The position numbers and the translations under genes were made by a program. A DNA stretch of 10,880 nucleotides, from positions 1-10,880 of the forward strand of contig DAOWEP010000058.1 of NCBI GenBank assembly GCA_030638455.1. Reading direction: 5' to 3'. This document shows positions 1 to 7,213 of this stretch, piece after piece. The notes under the pieces are model-generated. The model searched no databases. It saw only the letters and a list, made by a program, of their open reading frames with translations, and was not told the origin of the DNA. This DNA is from Gammaproteobacteria bacterium. GTDB taxonomy: Bacteria > Pseudomonadota > Gammaproteobacteria > DAOWEP01. Each line of letters starts with the position of its first letter. Position 1 is the stretch's first letter.

Positions 1-838
1 ATCATCCTATGAAAACCTGCTGATAGGATCACAGGAACCACTTGCCTGGGCCACGCCGGCACATCGCCTGATTGCCAGTATTCTTGGATTACTCATTTTC
101 GCCATCAATATCCAGGCATTTATCTACCGAAAACAAGGAGTCTCTCTGATAATTCCCGTTATATTACTTGGGCTTACCGTATTCCTGGCCTTATTGGGCA
201 TATCATCTGGTGGCCTTCATAAGCCTTCCATCGTACTGGGCAACCTGCTCGGTGGGTTTGCAATGCTGGCCTTTCTCTGGAAATTACGGCTCACTACCAA
301 TAATCAGGGACAGCCACTATCTGCGCTACAAACTAATCCACAACATCAATGGATAAAGCGGGGGGCAAAACTGGGCATCGCCCTTCTGATTGCACAAGTC
401 ATTCTGGGCGGCCTTACCAGCGCAAACTTCGCCGCATTGGCCTGCACCTCATTTCCTGATTGCAATGGAACATGGTGGCCGACTTCAGAAGTCCAAAAGG
501 CACTAGACATATTCCGCGTGATGGACACCGATGAGGCAGGCGTTTTCATCGGAGGTGGGGAACAAATTGCAATACACATCACACACCGACTTGGTGCATG
601 GCTGTTACTTTTTTATCTTGGCGGTCTGGCCTATATCGTAATAAAGATGAACAGAATCTACAGGATGACCGGTATAATCATCCTTGTACTACTGACCACA
701 GAAATACTGATTGGCACACTGAATGTATTAACGCATATGCAACTACTATCAACTGTTGCACATAATGGAGTCGCTGCATTTCTTCTGCTAAGCCTGATAT
801 CCCTGCATCACAAAATAAACACAAGCCCTGCAGGTTAG
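1..838 (+). CDS. ctaA: Heme A synthase (COX15/CtaA family), 5' end outside the window
   Basis: Inner-membrane enzyme that oxidises the C8 methyl of heme O to give heme A for aa3-type cytochrome oxidases. The frame is open from base 2 to the TAG at 836-838, giving 278 residues; roughly the first 60 residues (TM1) are missing. Seven hydrophobic segments remain of the usual eight. Family landmarks, numbered from base 2: PAHRL with His21; the LACTSFPDCNGTWWP loop with Cys148 and Cys154; ITHRLGA with His195; and STVAHNG with His254. The last two correspond to the C-terminal heme-ligating His pair. The position that is His in most homologues I recall (H-L-L-G-G) is Asn81 here (GNLLGG). A TTG at 194 could be mistaken for a start, but the family match runs upstream of it without a break. 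The gene ends one base from the convergent yaiI gene, with no terminator between them. Confidence 0.9.
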   Translation, partial: SSYENLLIGSQEPLAWATPAHRLIASILGLLIFAINIQAFIYRKQGVSLIIPVILLGLTVFLALLGISSGGLHKPSIVLGNLLGGFAMLAFLWKLRLTTNNQGQPLSALQTNPQHQWIKRGAKLGIALLIAQVILGGLTSANFAALACTSFPDCNGTWWPTSEVQKALDIFRVMDTDEAGVFIGGGEQIAIHITHRLGAWLLLFYLGGLAYIVIKMNRIYRMTGIIILVLLTTEILIGTLNVLTHMQLLSTVAHNGVAAFLLLSLISLHHKINTSPAG

Positions 839-839
839 T

Positions 840-1283
840 TTATCTGCTCAATAAGCGATCCAGCGCATTGGCAAACTCACGCCGATCGGTTTGACTTAAC
901 GGAGGCGGGCCACCGCTGGTGTTGACTCCGCTGCCCCGCATTTCATCCATAAAATCCCGCATAGTGAGTTTCTGACGTATGGTGTCATGGTTATAAAGCT
1001 CACCACGGGGATTTAATACATCCGCACCCTTTTCCAGCAACTCGGCTGCCAGAGGAATATCCGCAGTAATCACCAGATCACCTTTCATCGCCTGCTGAAC
1101 GATATAGTTGTCGGCTACATCAAAACCCGATGCAACGCGAATGGATTTAATGAAGGATGACCGCGGAGTGGACAATGGCTGGTTTGCCACCAATATCAAC
1201 TGACATTTCACCCGCTGTGCTGCCCTGAACAGAATTTCCTTGATCACCTTGGGGCAGGCATCGGCATCAACCCAGATTTGCAC
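840..1283 (-). CDS. yaiI: UPF0178 family protein (YaiI/YqxD-like, DUF188)
   Basis: Small soluble protein of a conserved family with no firmly assigned biochemical role; the fold is generally placed with PIN/NYN-like nuclease domains, which is family inference. The product is 147 residues, close to E. coli YaiI. Hallmarks are the N-terminal IWVDADACP acidic motif, VANQPL, SGFDVADN, GDLVITADIPLA, NPRGELY, LTMRDFMDEMR and the SGGPPPLSQTDR tail. I chose the GTG at 1283 because it places VQIWVDADACP at the N-terminus, as in homologues. The frame stays open to a TTG at 1331, but that extension is not family-like. No strong Shine-Dalgarno sequence precedes the GTG. The gene is divergent from deaD and tail-to-tail with ctaA. 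Confidence 0.9.
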   Translation of the reverse strand: MQIWVDADACPKVIKEILFRAAQRVKCQLILVANQPLSTPRSSFIKSIRVASGFDVADNYIVQQAMKGDLVITADIPLAAELLEKGADVLNPRGELYNHDTIRQKLTMRDFMDEMRGSGVNTSGGPPPLSQTDRREFANALDRLLSR

Positions 1284-1427
1284 TCGTTTGCTCGCTTTTT
1301 CGATAAATAAAGCATGCAATGTAGCACACAAACCGCTAGACTACGCGACCCCTCTGGTTTTAACATAGAGTGTTCCATCAAGCCTTGGCTTTACCTCGCT
1401 TTCCATATTATTCAGGTACCACTACAC

Positions 1428-3287
1428 ATGACCACCGACACCGACACAATCACCTCATTCAATCAACTGGCACTGAATAAACCGCTTCTAAGCGCGCTAG
1501 ATGAGGTGGGCTATGAGACCCCCTCGCCCATTCAGGCGGAAACAATTCCACTGTTACTGGAAGGCAAGGACATTATTGGTCAGGCGCAAACCGGTACCGG
1601 TAAAACTGCAGCATTTGCCCTGCCACTATTATCCAACCTCGATTTAAAACAAAAAGACCCGCAGGTTTTAGTACTGGCACCTACCCGTGAACTGGCTATC
1701 CAGGTGGCGGAGGCCTTCCAAAAATATGCCAGGCACATGAAAGGTTTTCATGTGTTACCAGTTTATGGCGGCCAGGACTACCGCGGACAAATCCACGCCC
1801 TGAAACGTGGTGTCCATGTAGTGGTAGGCACACCAGGACGCGTAATGGATCATATGCGCAAGGGCACCTTAAAACTGAATAAGCTCAGTACACTGGTACT
1901 GGATGAAGCCGATGAAATGCTACGCATGGGTTTTATTGATGATGTCGAATGGATTCTTGAACAAACACCTGAAGAAAGACAAATCGCCCTGTTCTCGGCC
2001 ACCATGCCGCAACAAATCCGCCGTATTGCTACGAAATATTTAAATAAACCCGAACAAATTACCATCAAGTCCAAAACCACAACGGTAGATACCATTCGCC
2101 AACGCTTCTGGCCAGTCAGTGGTTTACATAAACTCGATGCCTTAACTCGTATCCTTGAAGCCGAGTCCTTTGATGCCATGCTTATTTTCGTGCGCACCAA
2201 AACGGCAACGACTGAGTTAGCCGAAAAACTGCAAGCACGTGGTTATTCAGTAGCGCCAATAAATGGTGACATTCAGCAGAAGCAGCGTGAACGCACCATT
2301 GATCAACTTAAAAAAGGGAAACTGGATATCCTGGTTGCCACCGATGTCGCCGCACGTGGTCTCGACGTGGGACGCATCAGCCACGTAGTAAATTACGATG
2401 TTCCGTATGATACGGAAACTTATGTGCATCGTATTGGACGTACAGGTCGCGCGGGCAAGCAAGGGGATGCCATCCTGTTTGTCGCGCCACGCGAAAAACG
2501 TATGCTACACGCTATTGAAAAAGCCACCCGACAGAAAATCGAAATGATGGAACTACCATCAACCGAGCTAATCAATGACCAACGTATTGCCAAATTCAAA
2601 CAACGGATTACTGATACCCTGGCTAATGAAGATTTAGGCTTGTTTACCCAGTTGATCGAACAATACCAGCACGAACATAATGTACCAGCACAGGAAATTG
2701 CTGCCGCCCTTGCACAGCTAGCACAAGGCAAGACCCCCTTACTGCTACAGAACAAACCCCAACGGAAAGCAGATAAAAGCTGGAATAAAGAAGAAGGCCC
2801 ACGAAATAATAGACCGGACAGAAAACCGGTACGTAAAGAACACATTCGTAAGGTAGATAGTCGCTCCCAGGGAAAAGATAACCGACCCAGAGACAGCAAG
2901 CCAAAAGATAGCAGGCCTAAAGAAGGTATGGTGCGCTACCGTATTGAAGTAGGACATAACCATGATGTTAAGCCTGGCAACATTGTCGGCGCTATCGCCA
3001 ATGAAGCAGGTATCGACGGTCAACACATTGGACACATCGATATCCAGGATAACTACAGTCTGGTGGATTTACCCGAAGGTATGCCTAAAGAAATTTTCAA
3101 GGATTTGAAAAAAGTCTGGGTATCAGGCCAGCAATTAAAGATTTCCCGTTTAACAAAAGAAAAAAAGGGCGCAAAATCAGACGGCCATACTAAAACCAAA
3201 GAAAAAGCACGGACAACATTAAAAATACGAACTAAAGACAAAGGCAAACCAAAAAAAAGCGGCAAGAAGAAAAAGAAAAGAGATTAA
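1428..3287 (+). CDS. deaD: DEAD-box ATP-dependent RNA helicase DeaD (CsdA)
   Basis: Cytoplasmic RNA helicase; the family acts in ribosome assembly, mRNA turnover and cold adaptation. The product is 619 residues (E. coli DeaD is about 630). Seen in order: Q motif with Phe10 and Gln36; motif I AQTGTGKT 53-60; PTRELA 85-90; GG 114-115; TPGR 135-138; DEAD 159-162; SAT 190-192; LIFVRT 252-257; ATDVAARGLDV 304-314; HRIGRTGR 334-341. A helical region (about 380-440) and a basic linker (441-500) follow, then a DbpA-type RNA-binding domain at about 501-574 and a Lys-rich tail to 619. All catalytic motifs are intact. The ATG at 1428 is preferred over an upstream in-frame extension to 1314, because FNQLAL then sits near the N-terminus as in the family; only a weak AGG lies about 11 bases upstream. 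The 5' leader of about 145 bases is shared with yaiI, and a cold-inducible long leader is possible but not shown. Confidence 0.95.
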   Translation: MTTDTDTITSFNQLALNKPLLSALDEVGYETPSPIQAETIPLLLEGKDIIGQAQTGTGKTAAFALPLLSNLDLKQKDPQVLVLAPTRELAIQVAEAFQKYARHMKGFHVLPVYGGQDYRGQIHALKRGVHVVVGTPGRVMDHMRKGTLKLNKLSTLVLDEADEMLRMGFIDDVEWILEQTPEERQIALFSATMPQQIRRIATKYLNKPEQITIKSKTTTVDTIRQRFWPVSGLHKLDALTRILEAESFDAMLIFVRTKTATTELAEKLQARGYSVAPINGDIQQKQRERTIDQLKKGKLDILVATDVAARGLDVGRISHVVNYDVPYDTETYVHRIGRTGRAGKQGDAILFVAPREKRMLHAIEKATRQKIEMMELPSTELINDQRIAKFKQRITDTLANEDLGLFTQLIEQYQHEHNVPAQEIAAALAQLAQGKTPLLLQNKPQRKADKSWNKEEGPRNNRPDRKPVRKEHIRKVDSRSQGKDNRPRDSKPKDSRPKEGMVRYRIEVGHNHDVKPGNIVGAIANEAGIDGQHIGHIDIQDNYSLVDLPEGMPKEIFKDLKKVWVSGQQLKISRLTKEKKGAKSDGHTKTKEKARTTLKIRTKDKGKPKKSGKKKKKRD

Positions 3288-3757
3288 CCCCTTCATCCTA
3301 CCCGCCACCTTCTGCATGTACATGGCTTCCTGAAAGTAAAAAATGGCCGGGATCAGGCCAACCGTCTTTTTGTGATCCTTCATATGAAGCTTCCTTTTTT
3401 AAGCATGGAGCTTGTTATTTGAAGACATAACCCGGCTTGCTAGACTAGGCTCCGTGACCGCCCATAGGATAACTGAATGGATATCGAGTTAATAGAATTT
3501 GATACCTGGAGAGTGTATTCATACATAACCAGGGAGCCTGATCTTTTAGGCTGACATAACTATGGTATAAATATGGAATATCCGGAACTCAAATCCAGAA
3601 CCTTATAAATATCAATATCCCCTGGTCTAGAACCTAACTGGTTAATATCGCACCAAATCTAAAGTTATTTTTTGCTGTGCCGAAATATCGTTGGCTAACC
3701 CACATCAACAATAATGCATTATTAATAAGTTACTACAAACACACAAGGACCACCAAC
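3288..3757. other. Long intergenic region downstream of deaD, no gene seen
   Basis: About 470 bases with no convincing ORF, tRNA or known RNA family. It holds several small dyads: the palindrome CATGTACATG at 3315-3324, the hairpin at 3344-3360, the palindrome CTTCATATGAAG at 3378-3389 followed by a T6 run at 3395-3400, and AGCCT-8 nt-AGGCT around 3537-3554. The promoter of the downstream signalling cluster should lie in the AT-rich second half, but I could not assign -35 and -10 boxes with confidence. Confidence 0.5.
3344..3371 (+). terminator. Weak candidate terminator of deaD
   Basis: TGGCC (3344-3348) and GGCCA (3356-3360) form a 5-bp GC-rich stem with a 7-base loop. A run of five T (3367-3371) begins six bases after the stem, which is further than in a classical Rho-independent terminator. 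A second, weaker possibility is the CTTC-ATAT-GAAG hairpin at 3378-3389 followed by T6 at 3395-3400. The two may act together or neither may be real. Confidence 0.35.
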
Positions 3758-4168
3758 ATGAATGAACGCTCATACCTGTTTTTAGTTGGGACAACGGTAT
3801 TATTGCTACTGTTTTTTAATATAGAAACTTATCTATATGGACTGGCAGCGATTTTTGCCATTGAAGGCATAACAAACTGGCGTGTGCCTGTCGTCATGGC
3901 AAAAATAATGGGGCAATCAGATTACACTCAAAAGGGCACTCTTCGACACACGCCAGACGACATGTCTGAAGCTACCTTTCATCCCCGCTTTAATTTTGAG
4001 GCAGAACGCATGGTTCGTTTTGTGTTCGCCATAATTTTAATCTTCTCATTAATCTTTTTTGAGCAAATCTGGTTTTTTCCCTGGTTCATGGGCATCATGC
4101 TGGTCATTGCAGGTATCAGCAGTTTTTGCCCGATGATCTGGTTTCTCAATTGGTTAGGATTCAAATAA
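3758..4168 (+). CDS. Small inner-membrane protein, DUF2892 (YgaP-TM)-like
   Basis: Predicted membrane protein of 136 residues and unknown function. Two hydrophobic stretches (about 6-37, long enough for one or two helices) precede a polar loop of about 40-85, which includes GQSDYTQKGTLRHTPDD. Helices follow at about 86-101 and 104-122, and the C-terminus is AGISSFCPMIWFLNWLGFK. A short Gly/Cys-Pro ending of this type is characteristic of the DUF2892/YgaP-like transmembrane family, although the polar insertion is longer than in the shortest members. The ATG at 3758 is preferred over an in-frame start at 3677, because AAGGA (3745-3749) lies 8 bases upstream. The TAA stop directly abuts the ATG of the histidine kinase gene, so the two are probably co-transcribed and translationally coupled. 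A role as membrane partner of the kinase is inferred from position only. Confidence 0.75.
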   Translation: MNERSYLFLVGTTVLLLLFFNIETYLYGLAAIFAIEGITNWRVPVVMAKIMGQSDYTQKGTLRHTPDDMSEATFHPRFNFEAERMVRFVFAIILIFSLIFFEQIWFFPWFMGIMLVIAGISSFCPMIWFLNWLGFK

Positions 4169-6064
4169 ATGCCCCCGAATGAATCAATAGCAACAAAGGA
4201 AGCTCCACAGAAACTCCCGTTTAGTATCGCAATAAAAATTACTTCGGCCATTCTTTGGGCCTTTGTATTTGTCAGTTTTATTATTTCATTCTCCTTACAG
4301 AAAAATACCGAGCAAGCACTGGAACATAGCTTGTCAATAGATGCAGACAACCTGGCCTATGAGCTATTAACCTGGTTAACAGACCCCGGCGCACAATCAC
4401 TGAGTACAGTAAATCCATTTATTACTGACTATCTAAAAAACTCGGACTTCAAGGCGATCAAGATTGAAACTGCAGGAAAGACCATTACCGAGGGAGAGAT
4501 CCTGCCTGAATATTCAATCTTATCCCGTAAACTTCCAGCGCTTGCTGGAAATACCAATACACCAACATCAGAAACGCGAATTACCGCCTACCATATACCT
4601 TTAAAATCACTGGTTCGCACACAACGCATCAAGATGCTGGTCATAATTGGAAGTGGTTTGCTGGTGTTTGGTGTTTTTCTTACCTGGCTTATTCATATCA
4701 TTGTAATCCGGCCCATCAAGGAACTGGTAGCTGCAACACGCGAAGTTTCTGAGGGCAACCGTGATCTTCGGCTACCCCCCGTCAAACGTGATGATGAATT
4801 CGGGGTATTAAACCGTTTTTTTAACCAGATGCTGACCCGGATTTCAAGCCAGCATAATGAACTGGAATACGCACTCGATGGTGCCAACGCCGCCAATAAG
4901 GCTAAAAGCGCCTTCCTGGCCAATATGAGCCATGAACTAAGAACCCCGCTTAATGCCATTATTGGATACAGCGAGATGTTACAGGAAGAAGCCAGCGAGC
5001 GTGGCCTGCAGCAATCCGTCCCTGATCTGGAAAAGATATACATTGCCGGAAATCATCTTCTTTCACTAATTAATGACATTCTCGATATTTCCAAAATTGA
5101 AGCGGGTAAAATGAATTTATACATAGAAGAATTCGAAATCCCTGCATTGCTAAATGAGGTTTCAAATACTATTAGCCCCTTATTAAGGGACAATCAGAAT
5201 ACACTGGATATTCAATGTCCGGATGATATCGGAACCATGTGTTCTGACAATACCAAAGTAAAACAGACATTAATCAATCTATTGGGCAATGCCTGTAAAT
5301 TTACCCACCAGGGTAAAATAACCCTTACAGCAGAAAAGAAAACCCGAGACCAGTCTGAATGGATATTTTTTACGATCACTGACACCGGAATCGGGATGAC
5401 AACCGAACAAATGCAGAATTTATTTAAATCGTTTACCCAGGCAGATGTCTCAACCACACGTAAATACGGGGGCACCGGACTTGGTCTTACGATAAGCAGG
5501 GAATTCTGTAAAATGATGGGTGGAGACATCACAGTAGCCAGTAATATCAATGAAGGCAGCAGTTTTACGGTAATCCTGCCTCTCCAGGCTGAACCCCCAG
5601 CTACAGACGATGTAAGCACACAGATTGCATCTCCTGCCCATGCAAGATTCCCCAAGGATCTCAGTCGCCTTATTGTCAGTAAGGAGCGAAGAAAAAAAAT
5701 CTCTACCGTTCTTATTATTGATAACGACCCGACCGTCCGTGATTTAATGAAACGCGTGCTTATTAAAGAAGGATTCCGTGCTGAAACAGCATACAGCGGG
5801 AAAAAAGGCATAGAGCTCGCCAGGGAACTTCGTCCAGACGTCATAACGCTGGATGTCATGATGCCAGACATAGATGGCTGGGATGTCATCAAGACCCTGA
5901 AAGAAGACCCCGATCTTTGTGAAATTCCTGTTATCATACTTACGATGGTGGATGATCAGAAAATAAAGCATGTGCCGGGTGTAACCGAATATTTAATCAA
6001 ACCACTGGAAAATGATCGCCTGCTTGCTATTGTTAAGAAATGCGTAAGAAAACAACAACCCTAG
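4169..6064 (+). CDS. Membrane-bound hybrid histidine kinase (HAMP-HisKA-HATPase-REC)
   Basis: Sensor kinase of 631 residues. TM1 is about 19-42, followed by a periplasmic sensor region of about 110 residues with no recognised fold. TM2 is about 155-180 and HAMP about 178-232. HisKA carries the phospho-acceptor His255 in ANMSHELRTP. The ATPase domain has N box NLLGNACKFT (370-379), G1 DTGIGM (405-410), F box LFKSF (418-422) and G2 GGTGLGL (434-440). The C-terminal receiver, about 511-628, has phospho-acceptor Asp562 in LDVMMPD, Thr592 and Lys611. Its acidic pocket reads IIDND, so the second acid of the usual pair is Asn519. No HPt domain follows. The start ATG abuts the preceding TAA, and no separate Shine-Dalgarno of note is seen. 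A stand-alone receiver gene follows after 50-75 bases. The signal sensed is unknown. Confidence 0.93.
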   Translation: MPPNESIATKEAPQKLPFSIAIKITSAILWAFVFVSFIISFSLQKNTEQALEHSLSIDADNLAYELLTWLTDPGAQSLSTVNPFITDYLKNSDFKAIKIETAGKTITEGEILPEYSILSRKLPALAGNTNTPTSETRITAYHIPLKSLVRTQRIKMLVIIGSGLLVFGVFLTWLIHIIVIRPIKELVAATREVSEGNRDLRLPPVKRDDEFGVLNRFFNQMLTRISSQHNELEYALDGANAANKAKSAFLANMSHELRTPLNAIIGYSEMLQEEASERGLQQSVPDLEKIYIAGNHLLSLINDILDISKIEAGKMNLYIEEFEIPALLNEVSNTISPLLRDNQNTLDIQCPDDIGTMCSDNTKVKQTLINLLGNACKFTHQGKITLTAEKKTRDQSEWIFFTITDTGIGMTTEQMQNLFKSFTQADVSTTRKYGGTGLGLTISREFCKMMGGDITVASNINEGSSFTVILPLQAEPPATDDVSTQIASPAHARFPKDLSRLIVSKERRKKISTVLIIDNDPTVRDLMKRVLIKEGFRAETAYSGKKGIELARELRPDVITLDVMMPDIDGWDVIKTLKEDPDLCEIPVIILTMVDDQKIKHVPGVTEYLIKPLENDRLLAIVKKCVRKQQP

Positions 6065-6114
6065 GATAAAATACTGATTGTTGGCCCGAAAGGAAAGATG
6101 GGGAAGCTACCCGA

Positions 6115-6498
6115 ATGCCAGGGGAGATTAATATCACCATGATCAAAATATTACTGGTAGAAGACAATGAAATGAATCGCGAAATGTTGACGCGACGCCT
6201 GGAAAAACAAAACTTTGAAGTTGTCACTGCCGATGATGGCCAGCAGGCCATTGAACTTGCTGAAACAGTGTCACCCGACCTCATTCTTATGGATATGAGC
6301 TTGCCGATTATGGACGGATGGGAAGCGACAAGACAAATAAAAGCCAATCCAGAGACCGCAAAAATACCAGTTATTGCCCTTACGGCCCATGCGATGACCG
6401 GTGACAGAAAGAAAGCACTGGAAGCAGGATGTGATGAATACGATACTAAACCGGTTGATCTGGACAGGCTAACTAAAAAAATCAACTCGCTCCTTTAA
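6115..6498 (+). CDS. Stand-alone receiver-domain response regulator (CheY/DivK-like)
   Basis: Single receiver domain with no output domain, 127 residues from the ATG at 6115 or 119 from the ATG at 6139. The acidic pocket is Glu16-Asp17 in LLVEDNEMNR, the phospho-acceptor is Asp60 in LILMDMSLP, with Thr90 in ALTAHA and Lys112 in DTKPVD (numbered from 6115). All catalytic positions are canonical. The start is uncertain: 6115 has GGGGAAG (6100-6106) 8 bases upstream, while 6139 gives the family-like MIKILLVEDN N-terminus but its AGGGGAG lies 12 bases away. Proteins with this sequence style (single receiver, LTAHAMTGDR, DTKP) usually sit beside hybrid kinases. Phosphate transfer from the upstream kinase is likely but inferred from adjacency. 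Confidence 0.9.
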   Translation: MPGEINITMIKILLVEDNEMNREMLTRRLEKQNFEVVTADDGQQAIELAETVSPDLILMDMSLPIMDGWEATRQIKANPETAKIPVIALTAHAMTGDRKKALEAGCDEYDTKPVDLDRLTKKINSLL

Positions 6499-6655
6499 CT
6501 CACTTCTAAAATAACCAGGGTAAGGCTGCTTCTGTGCTTCTCGGCAGATGCTCCTTCGTTGCTCTATCTCCCTACCTCCTTCGAGGCTCTATCTCCCTAC
6601 CTCCATGTGGGTCGCAGCATAAAGCCATCCATGGCTAAACTCCAACCATTCCCTG
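6499..6655. other. Intergenic region between the receiver gene and the GFA remnant
   Basis: The two genes converge here, the GFA frame reading toward this region from the minus strand. It contains the 25-bp tandem duplication described separately. No clear terminator hairpin with a T-tract is visible on either strand. Confidence 0.5.
6551..6604. repeat. 25-bp tandem duplication
   Basis: Two adjacent copies with a 25-base period, 6551-6575 and 6576-6600, differ only at two neighbouring positions (TT versus AG), and a further CTCC (6601-6604) starts a third copy. The 19-base core beginning GCTCTATCTCC is identical at 6561-6579 and 6586-6604. The repeat is pyrimidine-rich on the plus strand, noncoding, and lies between two convergent genes. 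Confidence 0.85.
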
Positions 6656-6742
6656 TTATGTTTCTTTACTAAGATGCGACAGTTTGTGTGCATGTAATTC
6701 CCAATTCTTTCCATCAAATGGTTCAATAATAATCTTATCCGG
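6656..6742 (-). pseudogene. C-terminal remainder of the GFA-family gene, cut off by an in-frame TAG
   Basis: Reading past the TAG at 6743-6745 in the same frame gives 28 more residues before a TAA at 6656-6658. They start PDKIIIEPFDGKNWE and end HKLSHLSKET. The IEPFDGKNWE segment is what I expect at the C-terminus of GFA/CENP-V-family proteins, so the original gene ran 7039-6656 (about 127 residues). A single substitution, for example TGG or CAG to TAG, would explain the interruption. The tail shows no other frame damage, so the event is recent, or possibly a sequencing error. Confidence 0.7.
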
Positions 6743-7039
6743 CTATGGTTCCAGGCAACGAACATTGACATCAACACCATCCGGGTTAGATCGTGGAATA
6801 TAAAATGACTTGATCCCGCATATATTACAAAATTTGTGTTTTGCTTCTCCGGTGTCAAATGTATAAGTTGTTAGATTGTTTTCACCCTGCAAAAGCTTGA
6901 ACCTCGACTTGGGTACTATCAGATGCATATACCCCGACCTGGAACAAATTGAACAATTACATTCCTGGCATTCCACTATCTCAGGTGCCTCGACCTCGTA
7001 CTGCACGGCTCCACAATGGCAGCTTCCTTTGTAAGTCAC
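6743..7039 (-). CDS. GFA-family (glutathione-dependent formaldehyde-activating enzyme-like) protein, truncated
   Basis: Small zinc-binding protein of the GFA/CENP-V superfamily. Members resemble glutathione-dependent formaldehyde-activating enzyme, but most have no proven substrate. The 98 residues carry the family's cysteine pattern: CHCG (Cys7, Cys9), CNCSIC (Cys27 in context, Cys29, Cys32) and CNICG (Cys71, Cys74), followed by YIPRSNPDGVDVNVRCLE. The start is GTG at 7039, with a purine-rich AAAGAGA some 9 bases upstream. The frame stops at TAG (6743-6745) just after RCLEP, about 28 residues short of the natural C-terminus, which is still encoded downstream. All visible zinc ligands lie before the stop, so a truncated product could fold in part, but it may be a pseudogene. 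It is divergent from the cyclic-nucleotide-binding gene. Confidence 0.8.
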   Translation of the reverse strand: MTYKGSCHCGAVQYEVEAPEIVECQECNCSICSRSGYMHLIVPKSRFKLLQGENNLTTYTFDTGEAKHKFCNICGIKSFYIPRSNPDGVDVNVRCLEP

Positions 7040-7213
7040 AACCTATTCTCTTTAAACGAATTAACTGGAAACTGACCCTGGCCTTTTTGCTTATTAGCCT
7101 ATCTTAATAGTGGTATTTAACATTCATTGTATGATAGCCTATATTGCAGATTACCCAGATAGATATAAAGAATCCAGATACTAATAAATCAAAGAGATGG
7201 AGTGAAACATAAA

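Noticed and set aside
1284..1331. N-terminal extension of the UPF0178 gene from TTG at 1331
   Set aside because: The family starts with an IWVDADACP-type sequence; the GTG at 1283 reproduces that, and the extra 16 residues look unrelated.
1337..1366. Possible deaD promoter (TAGACT, 18 bases, TAACAT)
   Set aside because: Each box matches only four of six consensus bases, so it is not distinguishable from chance.
1314..1427. N-terminal extension of deaD by 38 codons
   Set aside because: It overlaps the yaiI 5' region and encodes sequence unlike DeaD N-termini. The ATG at 1428 puts the Q motif at the family-typical position.
2420..2899. Minus-strand open frame of 159 codons within deaD
   Set aside because: Antisense to the conserved helicase C-terminal domain and linker; the Cys/Ser/Arg-rich translation looks like a shadow and no homology is recognised.
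5212..5937. Long open frame of 241 codons on the minus strand inside the kinase gene
   Set aside because: It lies wholly antisense to a kinase gene with intact motifs, has a low-complexity Ser/Arg/Leu-rich composition typical of a shadow frame, and shows no recognisable domain.
6551..6604. CRISPR-like repeat
   Set aside because: Only two copies, directly adjacent, with no unique spacers between longer repeats and no cas genes; it is a simple tandem duplication.
7130..7135. TATGAT as a -10 box for the cNMP-binding gene
   Set aside because: No acceptable -35 hexamer lies 16-18 bases upstream, so I did not call a promoter.
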